Under the pieces are notes generated by a model, which worked only from the letters and a program-made list of their open reading frames with translations, was not told the origin of the DNA and did no database searches. Both the position numbers and the translations under genes were made by a program. Source: Cydia pomonella (lineage: Eukaryota; Arthropoda; Insecta; Lepidoptera; Tortricidae). Taken from it: 64,000 nt of DNA. This document shows, piece after piece, positions 1 to 11,189 of this stretch (position 1 is its first letter; each line of letters begins with the position of its first letter). The DNA is taken from positions 2,046,001 through 2,110,000 of the forward strand of contig NC_084727.1 in NCBI RefSeq assembly GCF_033807575.1. The letters are read 5' to 3'.

Positions 1-3000
1 GCTGGCGGCGCGCACGCTGCCTGCCAGTTGCAGCTCTGCCCGGGCCTTGTTTAATCTGGGAACACATTACTATCATGAATGTGTTATTACTTCACCCCAT
101 AAAATTGGGTAGATATTTTTGTTTGCAATTACGGCATAAATAAATTACTACCGTTACTGTATGCTATACGTTATGAAGAATTTAAAAAACTTATGAACTA
201 TTGAAATAATCCCAGTATTCGTTACGTCAGAAACGCCATAATGCAGAAATGCACGCGATGTGTTATTTCTTCACCCCATAAAATTGGGTAGATATTTTTG
301 TTTGCAATTACGGCATAAATAAACTACTACGGTTACTGTATGCTCTACGTTATGAAGAATTTAAAAAACTTATGAACTATTGAAATAATCCCAGTATTCG
401 TTACGTCAGAAACACCATAATGCAGAAATGAACGCGATGTGTTATTTCTTCACCCCATAAAATTGGGTAGATATTTTTGTTTGCAATTACGGCATAAATA
501 AACTACTACGGTTACTGTATGCTCTACGTTATGAAGAATTTAAAAAACTTATGAACTATTGAAATAATCCCAGTATTAGTTACGTCAGAAACACCATAAT
601 GCAGAAATGAACGCGATGTGTTATTTCTTCACCCCATAAAATTGGGTAGATATTTTTGTTTGCAATTACGGCATAAATAAACTACTACAGTTACTGTATG
701 CTCTACGTTATGAAGAATTTAAAAAACTTATGAACTATTGAAATAATCCCAGTATTCGTTACGTCAGAAACACCATAATGCAGAAATGCACGCGATGTGT
801 TATTTCTTCACCCCATAAAATTGGGTAGATATTTTTGTTTGCAATTACGGCATAAATAAATTACTACGGTTACTGCATGCTCTGCGTTATGAAGAATTTA
901 AAAAACTTATGAACTATTGAAATAATCCCAGTATTCGTTACGTCAGAAACACCATAATGCAGAAATGCACGCGATGTGTTATTTCTTCACCCCATAAAAT
1001 TGGGTAGATATTTTTGTTTGCAATTACGGCATAAATAAACTACTACGGTTACTGTATGCTACACGTTATGAAGAATTTAAAAACTTATGAACTATTGAAA
1101 TAATCCCAGTATTCGTTACGTCAGAAACGCCATAATGCAGAAATGCACGCGATAAAGTCCGGTTTTAGTTTATATACACCGTGGCCCATTTAAACCCGAC
1201 AGATATTAAAGGTGTAGTCTTGTGTTTCTTCGCGTTAAAAACTGCCTACTATAATATTTCGTTATTTTTAGAATTAGAAAAAAGGAAAAAAAAATCGACG
1301 TGCCTTTTTATAGAAAATTATTGAAAAACAATTTTTAAAAGTTAGTTTATATTACTTAAGAAAATAATCGTAGGTATATGATTTATATCTGTGTAAAATA
1401 TTTGCCGTGTCTAATTCTACAAATGTTTTTTAATAAAAAAAAATACACGTCAAGAGCGGTTACTCTCTCCCTAATGCTAATAAAGCGAACTATAGCGCCA
1501 TCTAGCGATACATTGAATAACCAAAACAGCTTACCTGGCTTTAGCCCTGGGTAGCGAATATTTAGCGATCCAGAGCCTAGCTTCGCGTAACTCCTTAGGC
1601 CCTTCGTGGTACCAGGTCCCTTCGCGTCCTCTGTCTCGTTCTATCCTAGCTTCCTCCTCTTCTAACTTCTTGTGGATCGCGTCCTCGCCCAAGCTGGAAT
1701 AATCAGCTTTTATATGTCATAACTGTTATGAAATCAGGTAATTGTGTCTTGACATCAAGGTTAGGAACCGGTTTTATAAATAGAAGTAAATACCGGTTTA
1801 TTTAGATTTTACTCCGAACTTTCATAAGAACGCGAACGAACGATTAAACGAACAGATTAAAACGAACGAACGATTTAAGAACTTTATTGTAAACTAACAA
1901 AACATCATGGACAGGTTTTCCCGGGCATGCACTTTGTTCTCCATGTCCATCAATGCCAAAAAGACAGTCGTATTAGTGCAGGGCAGTGCGGAAACACCCA
2001 GAATACTGGTGGATGGCACCGCTCTGGAAGTCGTCAATAAGTTTTGCTACCTTGGGTCGACTGTGTCAAACAATCTCTCGCTTGATGCAGAGATCGATAT
2101 TCGTATTGGCAAAGCAGCGACCATGTTCGGGAGGCTACGTTCAAGGGTATGGTGTAATAAACACCTCACTGTTAGAACCAAGATGATAGTATACCAGACT
2201 TACGTTCTAAGTATACTCTTGTACGGAGCAGAAACCTGGACGACGTATGCAAAACAGGAGCGACGGCTCAACACTTTTCACATGCGCTGTCTACGCAACA
2301 TTTTAGGCATAACTTGGCAGGACAAAGTGACAAATCAGAGGGTTCTTGAAAAAGCGCAGCTGCCCAGTCTTGCCGCTCTTCTCAAACAGAGACGCTTGCG
2401 GTGGCTGGGACATGTGCACCGGATGGAATCCTCTAGAATACCTCGACGTGTCTTGCTTGGTGCAGTTGCGTATGCTAAAAGGAACGTTGGAAGACCGATG
2501 CTGCGCTTTAAAGACTGTGTTAAGCGAGACATGTCAGCATTTGAAATCGACCACCATGCCTGGGAAACTTTAGCTGAAGACCGTGATGGATGGCGCAAGC
2601 GTGTTGTGGAGGGGAGAAGGCTATGCGACCAATCCTGGTTTACTACGTTAGATAGCAGAAGGTGTCGCAGAAAGCAAATCGGGACTGGAACCTCAGGTGG
2701 CATGAGCTTTTTCTGCCAAAAATGTGGGAGGTCGTGCCGCTCACGCATCGGCCTCCACAGTCACCAAACCCGTTGTCTAAACAGCAATGCTTAAATCGTC
2801 TGCAATAGACGCAAAGGCCTGTGATGATGATGATGATGATTGTAAACTAAATAAAGCGGTTTATTCGACGAGCGACGAGACGGCCGGCCGGCCTGTTGGT
2901 GTGCCGCGTAAACAAAGACACAGACATAGGTTTTTATTGCTCTAAACAGATTAACCTGAAAAGAACTTTATGGAAATGCCCTCTTAAAAACCGGTTTCAA

Positions 3001-6000
3001 AATAACGGTTTTACAAACGAAACTGAAATTAAATGGTTTTGCGCCAAGTAATGGTTTGGACATTTAACCGGTTCCCAAGCCTTGGTTTCTAGGCATACTT
3101 GAATAATTTTGTTTTGACATTTTTATTTATTTATTTAATCTTTATTGCACAATACATGAAGGTACAAATGGCGGACTTAATGCTTTAAGGCATTCTCTAC
3201 CAGTCAACCAATGGGTTAAACCAGAAAGATTAAGTAGGTGCAGTGTCTTTTGACTCTGCGGACATTGGTGTGAATGTACTTACTAGCTAAGCAGATCGCG
3301 CAGCCGCACGCGCCGCTCGGCGGGCCCCTCGCCGAACAGGCACACGGGCTCTCCTAACTGCCGAAGACTCCTACGCACCTGAAATTATATTTAAACTCTT
3401 TGGACTCTCTTTTTGGACGAAGACGTACCCGGGCGTCCTTAAACTACGTCCACAAGAGAGGTATGAACATTGTGAATGTCATCTCGCTCTGTGTGGTAGG
3501 GCACAGCACAGCGGATGTTATTCGAGATCTAGAGCAGAGCCCAACTGGGGAAGTACCTCCACCTTACAGAAAATCGCAGCCAAATAACACTAGACCCTAT
3601 TCATAGTGTTGTGTTCCTGCCGGTGAGTAAGGTTGCCAGAGCTCAACGAGGGGCGGGAGGGGGTTAAGGTCGGCAACGCGCATGTAACTCCTCTGGAGTT
3701 GCAGGCGTACATAGGCTACGGATACTGCTTACCATCAGGCGGGCCGTATGCTTGATTGCCACCGAAGTAGTATAAAAAAAAATCTGTTTGGCTCGATGGT
3801 TGACTGATAGAGACTTCGTGAGACTTCGCCATCCGCCACGCGTACCGCGGCCCTCCAACTCAGTCTGGCAGACCACAGCTCGGCGTCGACGGTGCGCTGC
3901 CACGTGTGCGCCGGCCGACCCCATCGCCTGCTCCCATGCGGCATCAGCGTGAATGCGATCCTGGCCTTGTTGCGCTCTGGTCTTCGAAGGGTGTGCCCCG
4001 TGTGCTCTATCCACTTCGGAGATTCGGTGAGCGATTTCTTGCTTAACCTTGAATCACTAGTATAATGAACTCGACCGAAAGCGAGATGAGCTTAAGGCTC
4101 GGCCGCCAAACTCTATTTCCCACAATTATGTAGGCGGTGTGTTGACGTGTCCAAAATGCGCTCGGAAATTGAGTAGGAAGGTAGGGTACGCGAGCCATCT
4201 AAAAGCGCACCAGAGAGTGGAACAGCTACATGTTAACAGTAATTAATGGAATGTCGCAAGCTTCCATCAATCCATTAGACCGTTGGGAGGAGCTTGCGGT
4301 TCAGAGATCAGAATGGCACAATAAGGTAAGAGAAGGTGTAGCTTTTAACTAACTTTCGAAGAAGCTCGACTTTCGAGCACCTGGTCCAAAAGCGCCTTCA
4401 ACGGAAGACTCGACCTAAGCCGTCCTACGCATACACATATAACGACCAAGGGCAGCTTTATTGTGCACAGTGCGACCGGGCATTTAAGACTATGTTCGGT
4501 TTCGCGAGCCATATACGTGCTCATCAGAGGAAATTGTAAAGGTAGCCGTTGTCGGATACGACACGGAGGACTATATTTATATTTTAACAGTAATTAAAAA
4601 TGTCCACTCCAGAACACAGAGTGTGGCCGAAATCGGTCAGGAGTCATGATCATCACCAGAATAACGTATACTAACCTCGTCATCATCTGTAGACACATTC
4701 AGCTGCCGCGCCTTCCTTCTGCGCTCAAACTCCTCCAGCAATGCTTTTTTGTCTTTGGACATCTCATCTTCCAGGTCCATATATTCTGGAAATAGTTGAT
4801 AAATATTAGTAAAGCATCTTGTAAAATATGACAATAATAATAAAATAATCAGTAATTATTTAATCACTGACAGGACTATTTTAGCCAATAAGACTGACAT
4901 CGTGATAATAGATTGATCGCAACGCCGGGCCGTGCTCGTCAACATCAACATCCCCCATGATCAGAATCTCGTAAAAGTCGAGTAGGACAAGTCCAGTAAG
5001 TACCTAGACTTGGCTCAGGAGATAACCGCCATGTGGGATGTTGATTTAACGATCACTGTCCCGATAGTCGTTTCAGCGAAAAAGTCTCATCTTAGCAAAG
5101 AGTCTCGACCAACACCTAGAGAGACTCTCGCTAGCCGGTTGGATCAAAGGTCAGATGCAGAAGGTGGTGATCTTGGACACGTCGTAGATAGTCCGGGGGT
5201 TCCTCTCTGCAATGCGGCCCTGACCAGCGGCAGCTTAACTGCCCCATTGCCGGCGGCGCCCTAAGGTAAGGTTTTTAATAATGTGTTTATATATTTTTGT
5301 ACGTGTTTTTATACTTTACTTTTATATTCATATTGTAAAAAACACAAACTTGCCATTTTGCGGATTTTCAATGGTACTAATGTCTTTTACTTGCAACAAG
5401 TACTCTTTGACAACGAACGTTGGATGTCACCGATGTAAACAAACTTAATAACATAACTTAATAACCAGTAACCACCTCTATAACTGAAATAACCTCTATT
5501 TTCACCTCTATTAGTGGAACCCTCTGTAAATGAAACCGATATTTTATACCTAGGTAAGTGGAATACCTCTTTAAGTGAGACAAATCGGCAGGTCCCTTGA
5601 AGTCTCAGTTATCAGTTCAATTAGCAAACCTCTGTTAAATTTTTCCACTTTATCTCACTTATGCGAGCGGAGCCGCGGGCATGTCTAGTAATAATAATAA
5701 AGATGTTTTTCATGACTAATTTATGGCGTAGCATCTGGTCAGTGCCTGTCGAACACACCGAGGGAGGTTGTATGAGTGTTGTCGAACGTGAGTGCGAGTC
5801 CATCGAACCTATGGGGGCGGTCACCATCAGCCCCGATGACGTAAGTTGTACCATCCGCACGGCCCAGAACTGGAAAAGCCCTGGGCCGGATGGATTGCAC
5901 AACTTCTGGCTAAAATGGTTCCAATGCTCGCACTCGCGCTTGGCAGCACAATTTCAACGAGCCCTCGAGCTTGGTTCTCTCCCACCTTCCTTAACAACTG

Positions 6001-8307
6001 GTGTCACCTTCCTGCTCTATAAGTCCGGTAGTACCACGGAAGCTAAGAACTACAGACCCATCACGTGCTTGCCTACACTATATAAGCTCCTTCCATCCAT
6101 CCATCCATCATCCATCTTGAGATCAAAAATAAACGCGCACATTGTCGCTAACAACATTTTGGCCTCCGCTCAAAATGGATGTAGGGTTGGGTCCCGTGGT
6201 ACTAAAGAGCTCCTCCTCATAGACATGACCATTTGCCAACAAATCCGGCAGAACAGAGGGGCCCTCTCAGCCGCTTGGATTGACTACAAGAAGGCCTATG
6301 ATTCGGTGCCTCACTCATGGCTGGGGAGAGTTTTAGAGCTGTATAAAGTTGATCCAGCTTTAAGATCCTTCCTAAGAGCGTGTATGAGGCAGTGGACCAC
6401 AGTCATTCGTCAACCAGGAGGCGGGCGGGTAGTAAGAGTTTGCGATGTTGACTAGACGATCATTGCTCCGATAGTCGTGTCAGCGAACAGTCTCATAGCA
6501 AAGAGTCTTGACCAACACCTAGACAGACTCTCGCTTGGTGGCTGGATCAATGGTCACATGCAGAAGGCAGTCATTTTCGACACGGCGCATATAGTACGTC
6601 GGTTCCTCTCTCTGTGGCCCTGACCACCGGCAGCTTGGGCCCTGCCCCACTGCTGGCGGCACCCTAGGTTAAGTTTTTTATAATGTGTTTATATGTATTT
6701 TGTATTGTTTTGTAAGTGTTTTTATATTTCACTTTTATATTCATATTATAAAAAAACCTAATCTAAGATATGCAATGAATAAATAGTAATAATAATAATA
6801 TTATCTTAATACATGGGATGTACTCAAATAAGTATGGTGTAACAGAAATGAATGTACTATATATACATAGATAGAGAGAGACAAAAAGAGGAAGCGTGCC
6901 AGGCCAACAAGAAGATGGGATGATGAAATTAAGAGTGCAGCAGGAGGTTGCTGGACTACAATAGCAAGGGATAGGGATAAATGGAAAGAGTTAGGGGAGG
7001 CCTTTGCCTACAACAGGCATACAGGTGGAAATTAGATATATATACACCGTGGGCCAATTAAACCCGACAGATTTCAAAGGTGTATTCTTGACCACATTTA
7101 GAGACTAAAATGTCATTCAATGTTTTCTGAAATCGGTCTTGTTTTAGAGATAATGACAATTTGTGTGAAAATTTGTTTCTTATATAACTTAGTCAAAAAC
7201 GCCTTTTTAGCTGTGACGCTGACACTATGTGACTTGGTTTAGACATACCTACTGACAGATATTAAAGTTTTAAAGTAAACTCGCAATTTTCATCTTTACA
7301 TAAAAAAAAAAGTTGTAATGATTTTTTTTCACCAAGGTGTACAAATAAATAACGTGTCGTGTGCAGAAAACGCAAAAGGATTTATTTTTGGCGAATTTGG
7401 CCAAAACTCATATAACATTTTTTGCTCCTTATGACCTCAGGAATGCGTGGTTAAAATCTGTCAGGTTTAATTGGCCCACGGTGTATATATATATGTTAAC
7501 AAAATGTACTTACAAAATACTTGTCTGAAATAAAGGCTATTTCATTCATATATATATAATATAGGACACCACACGAAACACCCTGCTTAAGCATCTATTC
7601 ACGTTGCAGACCAGGCGCGGATACAAGGGGGGGGCCATAGGGGCAATGGCCCCCCCCTAAAACCCTGGCTCTCACAATACTAAATTGAGTAACATTTTTT
7701 TTTACCTTATTTTCTGTGCAAAAATATATGATTTTCTCAAAATGGCCCCCCCCTAAGCCAAATCTTGTATCCGCGCCTGTTGCAGACTAACAGCTCAGTA
7801 CCAGATAAGTTCTACCTAACTACTCTGGTCCTATTACCATATAAGTTAGCATATTACATTTTATCCGAAAGTCCAGGCAAGTAGAAATGAACTGTATAGA
7901 AATATATTTTCACCAAGTTTATATTTATGTATTATATAAGTTTTGTGTATAAGTTTATGCTGTTAAATCCTGAGGGATTCTTTAAAATATATCACATTTA
8001 CTCATATAAACATTATGCTTCTCATATTCGAGTTTGCGGAAGTAGAACAGTTAGTAGGCATTGGTACCTTCGAGGAACACTAACCACGACCTACACTAAC
8101 CACCAAAAATTTGTATATAAAATTACAACAGCGGTACTCACCATTCGAAACCTGGATCTCGCCCAAGTCTTTCCCTCCAGTATCTTCCACGCCTTCTTTG
8201 GCCGCGGCAGCCAGGGCTGCGAGTCGCGCCTTTTCCTGCTCTTCCAGTGATCCATAGTGGATCTGCTTACTTCGTTTCACTAAAATTACATCTTCGTCGT
8301 CAGACAT
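1..8307 (-). CDS. Prp4: U4/U6 snRNP protein Prp4 (PRPF4, insect U4-U6-60K), 5' exons 1-5, partial
   Basis: Prp4 is a WD40 scaffold of the U4/U6.U5 tri-snRNP in the nuclear spliceosome. Five coding exons were read on the minus strand: 8142-8307 (start MSDDEDV), 4676-4785, 3284-3378, 1535-1693 and 1-55 (cut by the window edge). All have GT/AG borders and phases agree (1, 0, 2, 2), giving about 176 codons before exon 5. Matches to the known family: IHYGSLEE in exon 1, EFERRRKARQLNVSTDDDE in exon 2, RQLGEPVCLFGEGPAERR in exon 3, TWYHEGP and ARLWIAKYSLPRAKAR in exon 4, then RLNKARAEL in exon 5. Exons 2-3 make the SFM (splicing factor motif) region. The WD40 repeats must lie left of base 1. An in-frame Met 7 codons upstream (8328) is an alternative start. 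Exons 3 and 5 are too short to stand out as open frames. Introns are filled with transposon remnants, but none touches an exon. Confidence 0.93.
81..1153. repeat. 179-bp satellite, six tandem copies, in Prp4 intron 4
   Basis: The phrase GTGTTATT..CTTCACCCC recurs at 81, 260, 439, 618, 797 and 976, exactly 179 bp apart. The last unit is one base short. Copies differ by only a few substitutions. Each unit carries CCCCATAAAATTGGG, CAATTACGGCATAAATAAA and TTACGTCAGAAAC. The array starts 25 bp from the exon 5 acceptor (exon 5 ends at 55) and fills most of intron 4. Confidence 0.97.
1171..1216. repeat. Single end of a MITE related to the element at 7044-7484
   Basis: ACACCGTGGCCCATTTAAAC and the following AGATATTAAAGGTGTA match the left terminus of the complete element at 7044. 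No right end was found within the next 500 bp, so this is a truncated copy. The stretch 1217-1534 is AT-rich intron with nothing further recognised. Confidence 0.6.
1898..2838 (+). mobile_element. 5'-truncated LINE (RTE-like reverse transcriptase C-terminus) with perfect 12-bp TSD
   Basis: An open frame of 295 codons (1907-2794) encodes the thumb and C-terminal half of a non-LTR retrotransposon reverse transcriptase (KFCYLGSTVS, YVLSILLYGAETW, RRLRWLGHVHRM) and ends in a C2H2 finger (FFCQKCGRSC...HSHQTRC). The palm with the catalytic aspartates is missing. The 3' end is a (TGA)n run. The 12-bp word ATTGTAAACTAA sits on both sides (1886-1897 and 2839-2850), which fixes the insertion borders. 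It lies in intron 3 of Prp4 on the opposite strand. Confidence 0.9.
3122..3217 (-). repeat. LINE/SINE 3' tail, minus orientation
   Basis: A TTTATTTATTTATT run followed by ATCTTTATTGCACAATACAT and ACCAGTCAACCAATGGG resembles a widespread lepidopteran retroelement 3' end. Family is from memory. It lies 67 bp from Prp4 exon 3. Confidence 0.5.
3625..3782 (+). repeat. Retroelement 3' tail of the CAGGCGGGCCGTATGC family
   Basis: ACCATCAGGCGGGCCGTATG then GTAGTATAAAAAAAAA is a common lepidopteran SINE/LINE 3' end. Related copies lie at 20940-20993 (plus) and 61560-61690 (minus); a diverged one is near 40560. Confidence 0.7.
3785..4014 (-). mobile_element. LINE reverse transcriptase C-terminal remnant
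   Basis: The minus frame reads WGRPAHTWQRTVDAELW, the usual tail of lepidopteran RTE-type reverse transcriptases. The fragment is short and lacks catalytic motifs. Confidence 0.6.
4040..4600 (+). mobile_element. LINE C-terminal ends, two fragments each closing with a C2H2 finger
   Basis: First piece: LTCPKCARKLSRKVGYASH then LKAHQR. Between them DRWEELAVQRSEWHNKVREG is a typical LINE C-terminal sequence. Second piece (4435-4540): LYCAQCDRAFKTMFGFASH then IRAHQRKL and stop. Similar fingers close the LINE at 1898-2838 and the remnant at 12490-12600. Frames are broken by stops. Confidence 0.7.
4904..5340 (+). mobile_element. Dong/R4-like LINE, 3' end only
   Basis: Broken frames give the C-terminal signature KSLDQHLERLSLAGWIKGQM and VRRFLSL, then a 3' UTR (AATGTGTTTATATATTTTTG) shared with the copies at 5688-6800 and 38840-39525. 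It sits in Prp4 intron 1. Confidence 0.75.
5688..6800 (+). mobile_element. Dong/R4-like LINE with reverse transcriptase palm, internally deleted
   Basis: Open frame 5661-6455 contains NWKSPGPDGLHNFWLKWF, TGVTFLLYKSGSTTEAKNYR, CLPTLYKLL, ASAQNGCRVGSRGTKELL and AAWIDYKKAYDSVPHSWL, i.e. reverse transcriptase blocks including the first catalytic Asp region (DYKKAYDSV). The chain then jumps to the C-terminal segment SLDQHLDRLSLGGWI, so the block with the second catalytic motif is lost. A (CCAT)n slip near 6090 adds residues. TAA repeats lie at both ends (5687-5700 and 6787-6800), fitting the TAA-repeat target preference known for Dong. Clade assignment is inference. Confidence 0.8.
6878..7032 (+). 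mobile_element. RTE-type LINE C-terminal remnant
   Basis: Frame reads RPTRRWDDEIKSAAGGCW, ARDRDKWKELGEAFAYNR and ends shortly after. This is the standard C-terminus of RTE-type reverse transcriptases. No catalytic part is present. Confidence 0.7.
7044..7484. mobile_element. Non-autonomous DNA element (MITE), family 1, with about 29-bp terminal inverted repeats
   Basis: Left end ACACCGTGGGCCAATTAAAC continuing CCGACAGAT; right end is its reverse complement with one mismatch. Flanked by TA-rich sequence. Interior landmarks TTTAGAGACTAAAATGTCAT, CAGATATTAAAG and CATAACATTTTTTGC-like text recur in the elements at 14476-14944 and 16908-17360. No coding capacity. Confidence 0.9.
7612..7779. mobile_element. 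168-bp hAT-type MITE with 16-bp TIRs and 8-bp TSD
   Basis: TIRs CAGGCGCGGATACAAG and its exact reverse complement; 8-bp target duplication TTGCAGAC at 7604-7611 and 7780-7787. Inside the TIRs lie a G-run ending GGCCAT and a facing ATGGCCCCCCCC. Eight-base duplications and a CAG..CTG start are hAT superfamily traits. It lies in Prp4 intron 1, 362 bp below exon 1. Confidence 0.96.
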
Positions 8308-8496
8308 TTTGAGGTTATGTTTGTACACTAAAAACGATATAGATGATTTAAGAGAATTAGATTAAGAAATACGTTGTCTTCTAAGTTGTTATTACCACAG
8401 TCTCAATGTGTAATAACTGTTTACACATAATCACAATTATTTAACGTTCACATTTCACAACTATTTAACTGCCCAACAAACTGGCAATAGTGGCAA

Positions 8497-8704
8497 TGGG
8501 GTTGGCCGGCCGAAGTATTAAACAGATGGCGCCATCATAGCTTGCCCTGTCAATCCCTAGAATTGTGTCAAATTCTTGTTTTTTTTTTGGAATTTTGTGA
8601 CCTGGATTCCAGTACTTTAAGCCAAATCTCATAGAACAAAACTAGATACAGGGGCAAGCTATGATGGCGCCATCTATGCAAACCTTTGACAGTTGCCAAC
8701 CCCA
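8497..8704 (+). mobile_element. 208-bp MITE immediately upstream of Prp4
   Basis: Termini TGGGGTTGG and CCAACCCCA. Subterminal inverted blocks both contain AGATGGCGCCATC, itself nearly palindromic, plus AGCTTGCCC. The same element lies at 48379-48587 in reverse orientation, which confirms the borders. It begins 190 bp upstream of the Prp4 start codon, so it may overlap the promoter. Confidence 0.92.
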
Positions 8705-8939
8705 TCCACCATAAAGGTATATATTAAAGTGGAGAGCGCAATGACTTTTTTGCCATACCAAATAGAACCTTATCATTGAGCGAGGAAGGTGTTCGTACCA
8801 AACTAGAGAAAACTGTCCACCTGAGATAGCAAACCCGAGCCCTGTGTCTCACTCGCACATGGTGCCAATGTTAAAAAGATACCATGGTGGTAGTAATAAT
8901 ATCAATATGCTACTAAGTCAATTACCTTGAATGAATGAA
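8705..8939. other. Unassigned intergenic DNA
   Basis: AT-rich, mostly stop-rich in all frames. No gene, repeat border or RNA gene recognised here. Confidence 0.5.
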
Positions 8940-10268
8940 TGTTTATTTGAGACAAACAAGCGTATATCGTTAAGTGTTACATTTTTGGTTTTGACCGATC
9001 CTTGTTTTGCCATGATTGGCATACAAATATTGTTTTTTACTTACTAACTAAATTAACTATGTACAAGATATAAACCTAACCTTACATACTACGATAAACA
9101 TTACAATGTCATGCAATTCATGCAAGTAATAATGAATTACAAATAAGGTTTTAAATAAAATAAATAAATAAATAAATAATACCATTGGCGGAATAATTTA
9201 ATATTACAATTTACATTTGGTAATGAATTCATTAACAGAATAATAACAATTATCAATTAAATAATTAAATAATTTCTTCTTAAAAATATTAAAAGGCATT
9301 TCTTTAAAAGTATCAGAGAGAATATTATATATTTTAATAGCCATACAGTATGAATTTTGCCGTGATAATGCTAGATTGGTTTTTGGTAAGTTTAACTTAA
9401 TCCTATGTGTCCCTCTCTTAGAGTTAGTGACTCTTACATCAAACAGTTCTATATTTTTCTTTACAAATAAACACATTTCAAACACATACAAACATGGAAG
9501 TGGCAGTATACGTTTGGATTGGTAAAGTGGTTTACAGTGGTCTAAGAAATCGGCTCCACATAAAGTGCGAATGCATTTTTTTTGTATTTTAAAAATGATT
9601 TCAGCATCCGTCGAGTTTCCCCAAAGTATGAGTCCGTATCGCAATATTGATGCCACATAACCGTGATACGCAGAAAGGGCTGCTTCTTCTGAGACAACAT
9701 TTCGTAACCGATATAAGACATACACAAAACGGTCGAGTCGCATGCGCAAATTATCAATATGACTCTTCCAGTTACACAAGCAGTCCAATGTTATTCCCAA
9801 AAATGTCGCAGACTTTACCTCTTCAATTGATTGATTATTATATGATATATTTAAATTAGTCGTTTTACTTTTACGTGTCAAAAATTGTATAAATTTAGTC
9901 TTTTCCAAGTTAATGCTCAAATTATTATCTTTCATCCAATTAATTATGTCATTTATGGCTTGATTTATTTCGTATTCAAATTTTAAAACATCATTACAAT
10001 TTATAAGTAAGGTAGTATCATCCGCGAACAATATACATTTGTGATTCGTTGCATCTGGCAGGTCGTTAATATAAAGAAGGAATAGCAATGGACCTAATAT
10101 ACTTCCTTGAGGTACGCCGGTAGGATTTAGCTTGTAGTTAGATCTATATGCCAATCTGTTATGACTAGTAATTCTCATGATTTCTACACACTGCTGTCTG
10201 TCACTGAGATAACTAATAAGCCAGTCATAAGCAAGACCCCTTATTCCATATCTAAATAGTTTCTTCCT
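8940..10268 (-). mobile_element. 5'-truncated CR1/Daphne-like LINE, reverse transcriptase C-terminal half
   Basis: The minus frame is open from about 10268 to 9204 and carries YDWLISYLSDR, GVPQGSILGPLLFLLYINDL, the catalytic FADDTTLL block, then ATFLGITLDCLCNWKSHID and a C-terminal region (LPCLYVFEMCLFVKK, YCMAIKIYN). The 3' UTR runs to about 8940 with a (TAAA)n-type tail near 9160-9180. N-terminal reverse transcriptase blocks and ORF1 are absent. A related C-terminus is found at 30830-31037 and 35622-35829. The frame is unusually intact, so the insertion looks fairly young. Confidence 0.88.
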
Positions 10269-10437
10269 TCTTATACTATTTTAGCGCTATATTCAAATTA
10301 CAGTTCTGATATCTTTTAAGTAATTTTTGTTGAAGTGAAACTTCTTATGCGACTTCCAACAAGGTTGCGTTAAACGTTTAAAGCTATAATCGGGTAGTAA
10401 GAGTTTGTGATGAGTAAATTCTTCGATTAGCTCAGCC

Positions 10438-10509
10438 GGTTCCATGGTGTAATGGTTAGCACTCTGGACTCTGAATTCAGCGATCCGAGTTCAAATCGCG
10501 AGTCGCGGA
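10438..10509 (+). pseudogene. tRNA-Gln(CUG)-like pseudogene
   Basis: GGTTCCATGGTGTAATGGTT is the 5' half of a eukaryotic tRNA-Gln, and the anticodon region reads GGACTCTGAATTCAG (CTG). The T-arm begins correctly (GATCCGAGTTCAAATC), but its 3' strand and the acceptor 3' strand do not pair with the 5' side. It could be a dead tRNA gene or the head of a tRNA-derived SINE. Confidence 0.65.
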
Positions 10510-11073
10510 GGGACTCCACGCACAATTTTTTTTTGCAATTAAATATGATGTTTATATTATTAACTAATTAAAACAAGCATGTGCACAATAAAAATCGCAT
10601 TAAATTTAATATACTTAGTAGAAATTGTAGTGACTTTGAATATTAATTGATATCCCCAACTTGATGACATATTTTCGTGTATTTTCAAAATACGTTAATG
10701 GCGCCGCTCAGCATTGGTACGTAACTACGTATAAATTGCAAAAAAAAAAATGGTTAAAAAAATGTTGTGTGACGGGTTGGAGGAGTAAAAGCTATGCTGA
10801 TTGTGGAATATCTTTTCACAGGTAAGTGACAATTTTACGATAAAAATACAAGACTATATTGTCAAACTTATTAGGGTGACTATGATGTCGGCACGATATT
10901 AATCGGTCTTATATCTTATTACATACTTAATGTAAAAGTAACTTTATCTAAATAGGTATGTCTTTATTTCGGCATGTTTAATGATTGACTAAATTTAAAT
11001 CCAAAGTCCTTAAAACATTACAGACCCACATTTATACATAATATTTTATTACTGAAATGTTGCTTCAAAACAC
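10510..11073. other. Unassigned AT-rich intergenic DNA
   Basis: No feature recognised. A phase-1 donor-like site after a short ATG frame (10794-10821) is listed under rejected items. Confidence 0.5.
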
Positions 11074-11098
11074 TTATATATATATATATATATATATA
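11074..11098. repeat. (TA)n microsatellite
   Basis: About 12 uninterrupted TA units. Confidence 0.95.
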
Positions 11099-11189
11099 AT
11101 CGATTCTACATAGTTTGGACACACATATCCGTCCGTAGGACATGACGGCAAATTTGAAAAATTTTGCTGTAATCACAGCCGTGAGTAAT

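Noticed and set aside
81..1153. Possible CRISPR array
   Set aside because: Units are contiguous 179-bp tandem repeats with no spacers, in a eukaryotic intron.
2335..2748. 137-codon minus frame
   Set aside because: Antisense shadow of the LINE reverse transcriptase frame.
10794..10821. Short ATG frame ending at a phase-1 donor (TTTCACAG/GTAAGTG)
   Set aside because: Could be a first exon of zinc-finger gene A, but 13544-13565 is closer and has a better context; one chance GTAAGT is expected in this length.
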